64,000 nucleotides of DNA, from NCBI GenBank assembly GCA_019636335.1, contig JAHBXR010000018.1, positions 62,001-126,000 on the forward strand, given 5' to 3'. The notes beneath the pieces were generated by a model that was not told where the DNA came from, searched no databases, and was given only the letters and a program-made list of their open reading frames with translations. The position numbers and the translations under genes are program-made. Origin of the DNA: Pirellulales bacterium (GTDB taxonomy: Bacteria; Planctomycetota; Planctomycetia; Pirellulales; JAEUIK01). Shown piece by piece: positions 25,888 through 34,199 of the stretch (position 1 is its first letter; each line of letters begins with the position of its first letter).

Positions 25888-27408
25888 CTACACCGTACCG
25901 CGTTGCTGGTCGAACTTGTCGGCGCCGACCCACGTGCCGTGGAAGCCGTAGGGGACGCGCGTCGGCAGCTTGACGCGGGCCAGCGGCTCGGCGGTGAAGT
26001 CTTGGGCGTCGACGACCACCAGCTCGCTCTTTTGTTCTGCCTCGTCGTAGACGAAGGTGACGAGCCAGCCGTCGTCCTCGCCGTTTGCCTCGGGACGTGC
26101 CACGAAGACCGGTTCACCTCCCTTGCGACCCGGTCCGTGCGGATGACGCACCGAGGCGCCGCTGGTGTGGTCGTACTTCACGAGTCCGCCGGTGGGTAGA
26201 TCCATGGCATAGCCGAATTGTGCCGGCCGCCCCAGCAGCTTGTCGTTGAGACGTGGGAAATCGACGGCCAGGTCGTCGAGCGCTTCTTCGCGTGTCTCGC
26301 CCGACTTCAGATTGAAGCGCCAGCGGTAGAGCGCCGTGGGGATGTTGAGCGGATCCCCCTCGATCGTTTTCGGAGGGGGCATCTTCACGACGTCGGGATA
26401 ATCGCTCAGCCGGCAGGCCAGCAGGACGACGTCGTCCCCTTCTTCGTAGGCGTTGAGCGTGTGGAAGACGAAACAGCCGGGCGAATCGAACCAGCGGATT
26501 TCCTTGGCGCGGCCATGACGGGGGAGCACGCCGAAACGGCTTCCTCGCTCGGGCTCGTACGCCAGCAGCGGTTCGCCCCGCGCCTGGCGCCGCAGATCGA
26601 ACGTCACGGGCAGGTCCATGAAGATCGAATAGTTCTCGGTGACGGCGAAGTCGTGCATCATCACCGGCTTGGTCAACCGCACGCCGACCGTGTTCGACAG
26701 CTCGCCCGCCGCGTTCACCACGTTGTATTGCAGCAGCGGCGCGAGGGCGGAGTAGCCGAAGAACATCATCTCGCCCGTCGCGGCGTCCACCTTCGGGTGC
26801 GCGGTGAAGGGATGCTTCAACTTGCCGCTGTACTTGTACGCGCCGATGGTGTCGAGATCGGGGACGCGGACGGCGTACGGTTCGCCCCCTTCCCACAGGG
26901 CGAGGAGTCGGCCGTCGTGCCAGACGAGCGCCGTGTTCGCGGCATTCTTGAAGAGGGGCTGCCCGGAGGCGAGCTTCTTGATATCGGGGGGATCGGCCAG
27001 TCCGCCCCACAGCGCGCGGCCGGCGGCGCGTTCTGCTTCGAAGCCCGCCGTACGCACCCAACGATTGCGGTAGCTGGCCTTGTCGTCGGCGAGGCGCACG
27101 CCGTGCAGCATGCCGTCGCCGTCGAACCAGTGGTAGTTGCCCGGCGGCGCGAATTGCGGATTCGGACCGGTGCGGACGTACATGCCCAAGAGATCCTTCG
27201 GCAGCTTGCCGATGACGGGCAGATCCAGGGCCGTGATCTCTTCTTGCACCGGCGCGAAGTTGCCCTGCAGGAAAGGACTCTCGGGCCACGCGGGTTCGGC
27301 GGGTAGCGGCTCGCCGAAGCAGTAGGGCAGGCCTTCGCCCGTCGTGACGAGGCAGCCTGCCATGGCCGATAGGCGTAGAAAATCGCGGCGCGAGAAACGC
27401 GTGGACAT
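25888..27408 (-). CDS. Carotenoid oxygenase (RPE65/CCO family), Tat-exported
   Basis: 506 residues. The N-terminus has a twin-arginine signal SRRDFLRLS. The four iron-ligand histidines of the seven-bladed propeller family are visible in order: FTAHPKVD, MMHDFAVT, FHTLNAYEE and, near the C-terminus, GFHGTWV. The WFDGDGMLHGV segment is also typical. These Fe(II) dioxygenases cleave carotenoids, apocarotenoids or stilbenes; the substrate here is unknown. Export is unusual for the family though seen in bacterial lignostilbene-like members. Confidence 0.92.
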   Translation of the reverse strand: MSTRFSRRDFLRLSAMAGCLVTTGEGLPYCFGEPLPAEPAWPESPFLQGNFAPVQEEITALDLPVIGKLPKDLLGMYVRTGPNPQFAPPGNYHWFDGDGMLHGVRLADDKASYRNRWVRTAGFEAERAAGRALWGGLADPPDIKKLASGQPLFKNAANTALVWHDGRLLALWEGGEPYAVRVPDLDTIGAYKYSGKLKHPFTAHPKVDAATGEMMFFGYSALAPLLQYNVVNAAGELSNTVGVRLTKPVMMHDFAVTENYSIFMDLPVTFDLRRQARGEPLLAYEPERGSRFGVLPRHGRAKEIRWFDSPGCFVFHTLNAYEEGDDVVLLACRLSDYPDVVKMPPPKTIEGDPLNIPTALYRWRFNLKSGETREEALDDLAVDFPRLNDKLLGRPAQFGYAMDLPTGGLVKYDHTSGASVRHPHGPGRKGGEPVFVARPEANGEDDGWLVTFVYDEAEQKSELVVVDAQDFTAEPLARVKLPTRVPYGFHGTWVGADKFDQQRGTV

Positions 27409-27546
27409 GGAAACGACTCCGTCGTGCGACGACTTGAAGAGCGATAAAACGATAAGAGGTAGAGCGCACGAAGCGATCGGACAGGGGCAAGTATCGACTG
27501 TCGCGCCGCGTGTCGCAAGCGGAGATTCTTTCGTCGCAGGCTCGCA

Positions 27547-29112
27547 TCAGTGCGCGAGATCGCACGCCTCTTCTTGGAACGTGATCGACGAAGAGGCAAC
27601 ACGTCGCGGAGGGGGGTTGAAGTGTTCGACCGAGACGCTCAGCGAGAGCCAGAAGATGCGTGCCAGGCAGACGACGCGCGCGGCCTGGATCGTCCAGCCG
27701 AGCCACGTAGGAGGGTAGTTGATGCCCGTCAGGCCGATCAACCAGGGGTGACCTGCCTGCACCAACAAGGCCGCGACCAGGAAAGTGTGCCGCACGCGCA
27801 GGCCCGCTTCGCCCGGCACCAGCAGCACCAGGGGAAACAACCAGATGAAGAACTGCGGACTCAGAACTTTGCCCGTCAGCATGAAGCCCGCCGTCAACGC
27901 GAGCACGTAGGTGGGCAAGAGAGCGGCGGCGTACTCGGGCATGCCGTGACGCACCGCATCCTTCACGCGCGAGGCGTAGGTGGCGATCACGATCAGTGGC
28001 AGAACAACCGAGGCAAACGTGGAGAGCAGTAGCGCGCCAGCGACGAACGGCCCGGTGATTTCACGGGCGCCGAAACGCATGCCAGCGTCATAGTGGGCGA
28101 ATCCCAGCTTCTCGAGCAGCGTGAGGGCGATGCCCCAGGTCGAATCGGCTTGCAATCCTCGCTCCGCGTGAAAGCGGAACGTGTCGAGGAACGTCTGTCC
28201 CCCCAGCCATAAGAAGGGAACATTGATTACCGCCAGTGTCACGCAGAACGCGAGAAGTGAGCCTGCGAGTTGACGATTCGCGGCCGACTTGTCTGCCGAT
28301 TGCCCGGTGGCGCGTGCCGGCAACAGGTATGAGAGCAGGAACAGTGGCAGCAGCAGGATCGGAAAGATCTTGGCGCTCGTGGCCGCGGCGAGAGCAACCG
28401 CCGCCGTGCGTGGCCGCCCGGTCAATTGCGCTGCGATAGCCGCCATGACGAGCAGTGACACTAGCGCGTCGAACTGCGTCAGTAGCAGAATGCCGAACGC
28501 AAGTTGAAAACACACGCCATACAGCAGCGCGAGGACCATTCGGCGGCGCTTCGACTCAGGGTCGGTTTCGTGGCGAGCGGCGAGCCACGCCGCCAGGTAG
28601 AGTGCGCCGACGAGACAGAGAGACATCTCGATGGCGAACAGCACGCCATACTCGGCGAGTGAATCGACCCAAGGACGGGGCAGGAGCATGACCGCCAGCG
28701 CCACCGGCGGATATTCGACCTGCATGTCTCGGTAGGGGAGGCGGTAAGCGGCCTCGTCGCGCGGGGCGAACATCGATTCGAAGCCAGGCACCTCGCCATG
28801 CTTCACTTGCAGGTATTCATAGTCGACCGGCTGCCCCAGTACGAGGTTGGCGTACTCGTAGTACAGCACCTCGTCGTAGCCCTGATGGTAGAAGGTTCGC
28901 AGTGGCAGGAGCCAGCGATTCACCTCGGCGCCGAGTTTCCCCTCGACGAGTCGCGGGCGAATGTCATCGTGCCAGATGTGGCCGTGGTAACCGCTATTGA
29001 GCCAGATGCAGCCGACGAACAGATTCGCCCCGAGCCAGAAGGGGACGCTGGCGAAGAGCTTCGCCAGCAGCGTACGACGCGCAGGGCGCGACAACGGGGG
29101 GCGGTAGTCCAT
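27547..29112 (-). CDS. GT87/DUF2029-like integral membrane glycosyltransferase
   Basis: 521 residues with about ten hydrophobic segments. The first extracytoplasmic loop contains DDIRPRLVEGK and, further on, YPPVALAVM, like the acidic first loop of GT-C polyprenyl-phosphate-mannose-dependent transferases (GT87, DUF2029). Also seen: LTQFDALVSLLVMAA and a late KVLSPQFFIWLFPL segment common to the family. It would transfer a sugar from a lipid carrier on the periplasmic face. The ATG at 29112 is preferred over a TTG at 29154. Confidence 0.8.
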   Translation of the reverse strand: MDYRPPLSRPARRTLLAKLFASVPFWLGANLFVGCIWLNSGYHGHIWHDDIRPRLVEGKLGAEVNRWLLPLRTFYHQGYDEVLYYEYANLVLGQPVDYEYLQVKHGEVPGFESMFAPRDEAAYRLPYRDMQVEYPPVALAVMLLPRPWVDSLAEYGVLFAIEMSLCLVGALYLAAWLAARHETDPESKRRRMVLALLYGVCFQLAFGILLLTQFDALVSLLVMAAIAAQLTGRPRTAAVALAAATSAKIFPILLLPLFLLSYLLPARATGQSADKSAANRQLAGSLLAFCVTLAVINVPFLWLGGQTFLDTFRFHAERGLQADSTWGIALTLLEKLGFAHYDAGMRFGAREITGPFVAGALLLSTFASVVLPLIVIATYASRVKDAVRHGMPEYAAALLPTYVLALTAGFMLTGKVLSPQFFIWLFPLVLLVPGEAGLRVRHTFLVAALLVQAGHPWLIGLTGINYPPTWLGWTIQAARVVCLARIFWLSLSVSVEHFNPPPRRVASSSITFQEEACDLAH

Positions 29113-29328
29113 GGGAAGAAACCGTGAAGTTTCGCGAAGTTTTCCTCGTCGCAAGTGTAGCTTTCGGTGGTGCGCGCCGTGGGGGGCTGAAAACAGGCAT
29201 TTCGTGCGTGGCCCTGTACCTGGCAGGTGAACGGATTAGGATTGAAGGGAGCGAGACGACCGGCCTATAATCTCGCCGCCCCACGCCACCGCGCCGCATT
29301 GATGGCTTTCTCTCGGCGCACGAGGCCC

Positions 29329-30423
29329 ATGTCGCACGAACGCATCCGCAGGCAGGTTGCCTACGAAGCTGCCCGGCTCATGCTCCGCCGGCACGAGTCG
29401 GAGTTGACCCGTGCCAAGACGCGGGCCGCGCAGAGCATTACGCGCGGCTGGCAACATCCCGACGATCTGCCCACCGATCGCGAGATCCGGGACGAGCTCG
29501 AGCTGATGGCCGAGCGGCAGCATGCCGATGGCGCGGACGACGATCGGCGTTTGTTGAGTCTCGACGCCTTGAGGTTGATGCGCCGGTTGAAGGCCTTTCG
29601 GCCCGTGCTGGTGGGACGGCTCTTGTCCGCTCTCGAAATCGATTTTTCTATGACGGGGGTAGTCGTCGGCTGGATTCATGTCTTTGCCGAGTCTGCCCGC
29701 GAAGTGCTGGCGATGCTTGCGGACGACGGTGTGCGCTTTCGCGCCGTCGATGAGCCGGAACGAGATGCGATGCGTTTATCGCTCGACGCGCCGGCCGGCT
29801 TCGAGGTGCTGGTACACGGCGACGAGACGTCGGTCTTTGCCAGTGGCGATGGCCTGACGTTGCACGGTTGGGCCGATCTGGTGGAGTTCGAGCATCTGCT
29901 TGTCGAGCGATATGCCGACATCACGTTGGGGGCGGAGCTGCTCGAGCCGGTGCCTGAGGATCGCTTCGAGGTCTATCGCATGCTGCTCGCACCACTCGAG
30001 CACGTGAAGCAAAGCCCGAAGCGACATCCGGAAGGGGACGCCCTTTGCCATAGCTTGCAGGTTTTCGACCTGGCACGTGGTCACTTGCCCTATGACGAAG
30101 AATTCCTGCTCGCGGCGTTGTTGCACGACGTGGGCAAGGGAATCGATCGCCACGATCACATCCGCGCGGCGCTCGCCGCCCTGGGGGATGCGATCACGCC
30201 ACGCACGGCCTGGCTCATCGAGCATCACGCGGACGCAACCGCCCTGCGTGAAGGGAAGCTCGGTGCTCGTTCGCGTCGGCGACTCGAGGCGGACGAATCG
30301 TTTGAAGAGCTGATGCTGCTGGCGCGCTGTGACCGCGAAGGACGCCGGCGGAAGGTCGAAGTGCCGGAACTCGACGAGGCGATCGACTATCTGCGCGAGC
30401 TGGCCGAGATCTGCGGTGAGTGA
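29329..30423 (+). CDS. HD-domain protein
   Basis: 364 residues from the chosen ATG (GAGG upstream; ATG at 29302 is an alternative). The C-terminal half carries the HD metal-dependent phosphohydrolase signature: His in ALCHSLQVF (about 240), LLHDVGKG (about 265), EHHAD (about 302) and a later Asp. The N-terminal ~190 residues are an unassigned alpha/beta domain. The overall layout resembles the HD-containing half of tRNA nucleotidyltransferase-type proteins, but I do not see a nucleotidyltransferase GS...D.D motif. Phosphohydrolase activity on an unknown nucleotide is inferred. Confidence 0.75.
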   Translation: MSHERIRRQVAYEAARLMLRRHESELTRAKTRAAQSITRGWQHPDDLPTDREIRDELELMAERQHADGADDDRRLLSLDALRLMRRLKAFRPVLVGRLLSALEIDFSMTGVVVGWIHVFAESAREVLAMLADDGVRFRAVDEPERDAMRLSLDAPAGFEVLVHGDETSVFASGDGLTLHGWADLVEFEHLLVERYADITLGAELLEPVPEDRFEVYRMLLAPLEHVKQSPKRHPEGDALCHSLQVFDLARGHLPYDEEFLLAALLHDVGKGIDRHDHIRAALAALGDAITPRTAWLIEHHADATALREGKLGARSRRRLEADESFEELMLLARCDREGRRRKVEVPELDEAIDYLRELAEICGE

Positions 30424-30514
30424 GCGGCACGTCGTGTCGTCGTGGTCATGCAAACGAAGGTGAACCACCGTTGCGCGAGACCACGCGGTCCCAGGTCCTC
30501 TTGTCGCTGCGCGA

Positions 30515-30578
30515 CACCGACCATCTTGCGACTTGTGCTTGTTTCGAAAGGAACGCTTCTAGCGCAAGATGATCGGTG
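30515..30578. terminator. Long hairpin between convergent genes
   Basis: CACCGACCATCTTGCG (30515-30530) pairs with CGCAAGATGATCGGTG (30563-30578): sixteen base pairs with a single G-T position and a 32-base loop. It lies between the end of the HD gene (plus strand) and the end of the BMC locus (minus strand), so it may end both transcripts. There is no T-run, so it could instead be a small palindromic repeat. Confidence 0.45.
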
Positions 30579-30637
30579 CTACCCGCTAGCAACATCACAA
30601 TCCGACGCGTCAGCGAGGACCGGTTCGATCTTCGACA

Positions 30638-31855
30638 CTACCCAAAGATGCGATCGCGGCGGGCTTTGTTGTAGGCCAGCTTCTCGGCCTGCGTCATCTG
30701 GGCGAAGTTTGGCTTGTCCGGCGTCGAAGGGGCCACGCCAGCAGTGGTCGGGCGCGAGGCAACCGTCTTTGCCGGCTGCTTCGAGGTCGGAATTCCCGTC
30801 GGCAGCGAGACCGACGACGAGCCGCCGTAGCTCATGACATTGGTTTGCAGCGTGAGGTCGTCTGCGAGCGAGCGCTGCGGCTTGATGCTCAGCTTTTCAA
30901 GCACGCCGTGGTAGGCGCGAACCGCTTCTTCCGGTTCGATCTCGCCGTCGGCGAGCAGACGCAGGAACTGCACGAAGGCGAGCTGGCACTCGGCGTTGTT
31001 GATCTTGCGTCCGAAGAGGGCCACGCGGGCGCCATAGCGGCGTGCTTCGGCCAGCAGCTTGAAGGCGTCGTAGGTCGTGCCCGATCCACCGCCGAGGATG
31101 CCCACGACCAGATGCGGATCGTAGGCACAAAGCTCTTCGAGTGCTTTCGGACCGTGGTAGACGATCTTCAAGAACTGCGGACGCCCCGTCTGCGAGACGC
31201 CGGCCAGCGCTCGGGCGATACAGTCGTTGACGAAAGAGGGGATCTGCTCGGCAGATAGCCCTTCGGGAGAGTTCGGATCAAAGACTTCGAGGAAATGCCG
31301 AAAGCCTTTTTGTTCTGCCTCGATTCGGAAGCGGCGGTATTCTTCGAGCGAGCGGAGATCTTCGTCCAACCGGTTGTTGAACGTCATGCTGTAGAGGCCC
31401 AGGTTCGCTCCACGCTGGCGTTCGTGCGGGGCGCAATCGACCTTGCCGCACTGGATGTGGTCGATGGTAGCGGTGCGGAAGGGCTGCGAGGGTTGCTCGA
31501 GGTACTTCGCACCGCGCAAGACGAAGATGTCGCTCGTGTCGTTGGCCCGGGCGGCTGGTGTGACCGCGCTGTCGTCGAACAGGCGCTCGCCGATCGAGAG
31601 GACGTCGTTCGTGCTGGCCGACATGAGCATGATGTCGACATAACCTTGTCGCACGATCTGACGAATCTGCTCGCGATACTCGGCCAACGTGCGGAGTCGT
31701 ACCTCGCCGGCATGCATTTCGGGCGAATGCCCCGGCGCGCCGATACCGAAGGCCATGTCGGCATCCTTGGCATCGGCCAGAATGAACTCGCGGCAGCCGG
31801 AAGGATCGGCGTGAATGGCGGCAAGCTTGCGATCGAGCGATTTTTCTACCGGCAT
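30638..31855 (-). CDS. DhnA/FbaB-like class I aldolase-fold protein with C-terminal encapsulation peptide
   Basis: 405 residues; last gene of the BMC locus. Residues ~1-340 look like a TIM-barrel related to the DhnA/FbaB class I aldolases: FLKIVYHG (about 224) holds a lysine at the position of the Schiff-base lysine, and VGILGGGSGTTYDAF plus RVALFGRKINNAE match the late phosphate-binding Gly-rich strands of that family. A Thr/Pro/Ala/Ser linker (about 345-380) then leads to a terminal amphipathic helix, NFAQMTQAEKLAYNKARR (about 383-400), resembling an encapsulation peptide. The ATG at 31855 is chosen; the longer frame upstream runs through a dispersed repeat. Substrate unknown. It would be a second aldolase next to the class II enzyme at 33009. 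Confidence 0.75.
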   Translation of the reverse strand: MPVEKSLDRKLAAIHADPSGCREFILADAKDADMAFGIGAPGHSPEMHAGEVRLRTLAEYREQIRQIVRQGYVDIMLMSASTNDVLSIGERLFDDSAVTPAARANDTSDIFVLRGAKYLEQPSQPFRTATIDHIQCGKVDCAPHERQRGANLGLYSMTFNNRLDEDLRSLEEYRRFRIEAEQKGFRHFLEVFDPNSPEGLSAEQIPSFVNDCIARALAGVSQTGRPQFLKIVYHGPKALEELCAYDPHLVVGILGGGSGTTYDAFKLLAEARRYGARVALFGRKINNAECQLAFVQFLRLLADGEIEPEEAVRAYHGVLEKLSIKPQRSLADDLTLQTNVMSYGGSSSVSLPTGIPTSKQPAKTVASRPTTAGVAPSTPDKPNFAQMTQAEKLAYNKARRDRIFG

Positions 31856-31905
31856 GATATTCGTTTCGTCCGTGTCATCGTTTTCCGTCAGTCTCGAAGC
31901 TCCCC

Positions 31906-31948
31906 GCATGCCTACCCAGCTAGCGCTGTGAAGGCATGGCACACTGTC
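31906..31948. repeat. Dispersed palindromic element, family D
   Basis: GCATGCCTACCCAGCTAGCG followed by CTGTGAAGGCATGGCAC. The ATGCC and GGCAT ends pair. A near-identical copy lies at 40018-40054, also inside the BMC locus. It sits between the dehydrogenase and the aldolase-fold gene and inflates the apparent 5' end of the latter's ORF. Confidence 0.7.
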
Positions 31949-31982
31949 CGGCTTTTTCTACCGGCATCTCTATCACTTCCTG

Positions 31983-32930
31983 CTACTTATGGGTCGCACC
32001 CACGCGCGAGAGGACGGTGTCGGTCGTTTGACGGAGTACGCCCGCGCTGGTGCGCAGGGCCTGGAGTTCCTTGGGCCACAGCTCCGGCTCGACCGTACCG
32101 AGTACCCCCTGGCGTCCCACGATCGTCGGCACCGAGAGGGCGACGTTGCGAATGCCGTACGCGCCGCGCTGCACGCTCGAGACGGGCAGCACGCGGCGGC
32201 GATCGAGGGCGATCGATTCGATGACCTCGCGAATGGCGATGCCGACGGCGAAGCCCGCGCCCCCCTTGCGCTTGATGACCTCGGCGCCGGAGCCCTTGGT
32301 GCGCGTGAAGAGTTCGGTGGCCAGGTGGGGCGTCCAGCCGGGGTACTTGTCGAGGGGTAGACTGGCGGCCGTGGCGCTCGACCAGATCGGCACCATGCTG
32401 TCGCCGTGCTCACCCAGGATCAGGGCCGAGACCTGCGTCGGCGGCAGCGTCAGCTTTTCGGCAATCAGGCTGCGAAAGCGGATCGTGTCGAGCTGCGTGC
32501 CCAGGCCGATCACTTGCGACGAAGGCAGGTTCAATCGATCGGCGGCCAGGTAGGTCAGCACGTCGACGGGGTTCGAAACAACGACGACGATGGCATCTTG
32601 CCTATGACCGACCTTTTGGATCTCGCCCAGGATGCCGAGGAAGAGATCGACGTTGCGATTGATGAGATCCAAGCGGCTTTCGTCGGGCTTGCGCCGCAGG
32701 CCGGCGGTGATGCAGATCACGTCGCTGTCGGGGATCTCGTCGTAGCCGTCGGCCGTGATGGTTTGATCAGCGACGAGCGTCGCGCCGTGCAACAGGTCGA
32801 GGGCCTGTCCCGCGGCCAACTCCGCATTCACGTCGAGCAGCGCCAAATGTCGTACGACGGCGCCCATTTGCAGGGCGAAGGCGGTCGAAGAGCCGACGAG
32901 ACCGCCGCCGCCGATGATACTGACTTTCAT
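31983..32930 (-). CDS. Lactate/malate dehydrogenase family enzyme of the BMC locus
   Basis: 315 residues, normal for the NAD-dependent L-LDH/MDH family. Seen: NAD motif GGGGLVGSS (about 7-15), the mobile-loop segment TAGLRRKPDESRLDL (about 75-89), VSNPVDV (about 119), the Asp/Arg pair in TQLDTIRFR, and the catalytic His in LGEHGDSMVP. In LDHs the loop has Gln where this protein has Arg before KP, and Arg there is the malate-dehydrogenase discriminator, although the following ESRLDL is LDH-like. No encapsulation peptide is visible at either end. A role in NADH/NAD recycling or lactate/lactaldehyde metabolism linked to the microcompartment is inferred. Confidence 0.9.
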   Translation of the reverse strand: MKVSIIGGGGLVGSSTAFALQMGAVVRHLALLDVNAELAAGQALDLLHGATLVADQTITADGYDEIPDSDVICITAGLRRKPDESRLDLINRNVDLFLGILGEIQKVGHRQDAIVVVVSNPVDVLTYLAADRLNLPSSQVIGLGTQLDTIRFRSLIAEKLTLPPTQVSALILGEHGDSMVPIWSSATAASLPLDKYPGWTPHLATELFTRTKGSGAEVIKRKGGAGFAVGIAIREVIESIALDRRRVLPVSSVQRGAYGIRNVALSVPTIVGRQGVLGTVEPELWPKELQALRTSAGVLRQTTDTVLSRVGATHK

Positions 32931-32985
32931 GCGGGAATCTTTCTCTTTGCGACTACGCGACTTGGCGTGAGTCTTTTCTGATCTC

Positions 32986-33014
32986 TGTCAGGTACGGGGG
33001 TACCTGACCTACTT
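32986..33014. repeat. Family A palindromic arm
   Basis: TGTCAGGTACGGGGGTACCT followed by GACCTACTT. It overlaps the 3' end of the class II aldolase gene, whose final AAG TAG is encoded by the repeat edge (stop 33009-33011). Confidence 0.8.
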
Positions 33015-33884
33015 TTGCGCGAGCGCTTCGAGCACGCGGGTGGTGATTGCCTGCACGAGCGCTTCTTGATCGATGCCGGCGGGTAGCGATGCTACGGCGG
33101 CACTGGTCGCCGCGGCGGTCGCCTTCCGCATCACTGGGGGAGCGTCGAAGGCACGCTGCTCGATGCCGGCTTCCTTCCAGCTCTCGCGGAAGACGTCGTT
33201 CGCACAGATGTCGCAGTTCTGCATATCTTCGTTGAAGCGGGCGTCGGCGAAACCGAGACGCGACTTCAGATCCAGCAGTTCGCGAGTTTCGCCTTCGGTG
33301 AAGTAGTTCACGCGGCCCAATTGTTTCGCCAAGAGCAGCATGCGGCAGTAGGCGTCGAGGATCTCGGTCCACCAGTAGGCCTGCTCGACCGACGTGCCGT
33401 AGCTGATCGTGCCGTGGTTGGCCAGGATCATCACGTTCGTCTTCTTGGCGAAGGGCAAGACCGTGTCGGCGAACTTCTGCGTGCCGGGGGTTTCGTACTT
33501 CGCGATGGGGATGTCGCCGAGGAACACCTCGACCTCGGGCAGCACGCACTGCGGGATCGGCTCGCGGGCAATGGCGAAGGCCGTGGCATGGGGCGGATGG
33601 CAGTGGACGACGCTCTTCACGTCGGGCCGTTCGCGCATGATCGCCAGGTGGAGCAGGATCTCGCTCGTGCGCTTGCGGCGGCCCGAGAGTTGCTTGCCAT
33701 CGAGATCGACCGTGCAGAGATCCTCGGGGGTCATGAACCCCTTGCAGATCATCGTCGGCGAGCAGACGACTTCGTTCTCGCCGATGCGATAGCTGATGTT
33801 GCCGTCGTTGGCGGCGGCAAAGCCCTTCTGATACAGCCGGCGGCCGATCTCGCAGATGTCTTTCTTGATTTGATAAACGTTCAT
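33009..33884 (-). CDS. Class II aldolase (fuculose/rhamnulose-phosphate aldolase type) with C-terminal encapsulation peptide
   Basis: 291 residues, longer than FucA (~215) because of a C-terminal extension. Core: GNISYRIG (about 28-35), PEVEVF with the presumed catalytic Glu, the zinc ligands HCHPPH (about 94-99) and ANHG (about 155). After residue ~240 come an Ala/Thr/Pro linker and a terminal amphipathic helix (QEALVQAITTRVLEALAQ), the form of a BMC encapsulation peptide. By analogy with the planctomycete BMC aldolase it would split L-fuculose-1-phosphate or L-rhamnulose-1-phosphate into DHAP and L-lactaldehyde inside the shell. It overlaps the upstream BMC-P gene by ATGA. Confidence 0.92.
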   Translation of the reverse strand: MNVYQIKKDICEIGRRLYQKGFAAANDGNISYRIGENEVVCSPTMICKGFMTPEDLCTVDLDGKQLSGRRKRTSEILLHLAIMRERPDVKSVVHCHPPHATAFAIAREPIPQCVLPEVEVFLGDIPIAKYETPGTQKFADTVLPFAKKTNVMILANHGTISYGTSVEQAYWWTEILDAYCRMLLLAKQLGRVNYFTEGETRELLDLKSRLGFADARFNEDMQNCDICANDVFRESWKEAGIEQRAFDAPPVMRKATAAATSAAVASLPAGIDQEALVQAITTRVLEALAQK

Positions 33885-34198
33885 GCGCGTGACTTTCGAT
33901 TTCCTTTCCTGGTCGGCGGCTCGAGATCGATGGTGTCGAGGATGGCCGCGTTGTAAGCGTCGATCGGTTTGCCTGCGGGGTCGAAGGGTTGGGCAGCCTC
34001 GCGTCCTTCGCTGATGGCGATCAAGCTGCCGTTGCCGGCGCCGAGGTCGTCGTACACGACGATCGGCTCGGCCCGCTGGCCGGGCTCGCCCCGGAGATTG
34101 TCGAGCGTGAGGGGCACTGCCAGACGCAAGCTTCCACCCACGAGGAGCGGGTGGGCACGATTGAGCGTGACGGTGCCGATGACTTCGCCAATTCGCAT
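33881..34198 (-). CDS. BMC-P shell vertex protein (EutN/CcmL family)
   Basis: 105 residues. N-terminal MRIGEVIGTVTLNRAHPLLVG is the first strands of the pentameric EutN/CcmL fold, and YDDLGAGNGSLIAISEGREA is the conserved D-x-GAG-x-G loop. Pentamers cap the vertices of the icosahedral shell. One of three BMC-P paralogs in the locus. It starts one base after the stop of the upstream gene and its own stop overlaps the aldolase start, so expression is coupled. Its C-terminal tail PTRKGNRKSRA is basic. Confidence 0.93.
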   Translation of the reverse strand: MRIGEVIGTVTLNRAHPLLVGGSLRLAVPLTLDNLRGEPGQRAEPIVVYDDLGAGNGSLIAISEGREAAQPFDPAGKPIDAYNAAILDTIDLEPPTRKGNRKSRA

Positions 34199-34199
34199 T

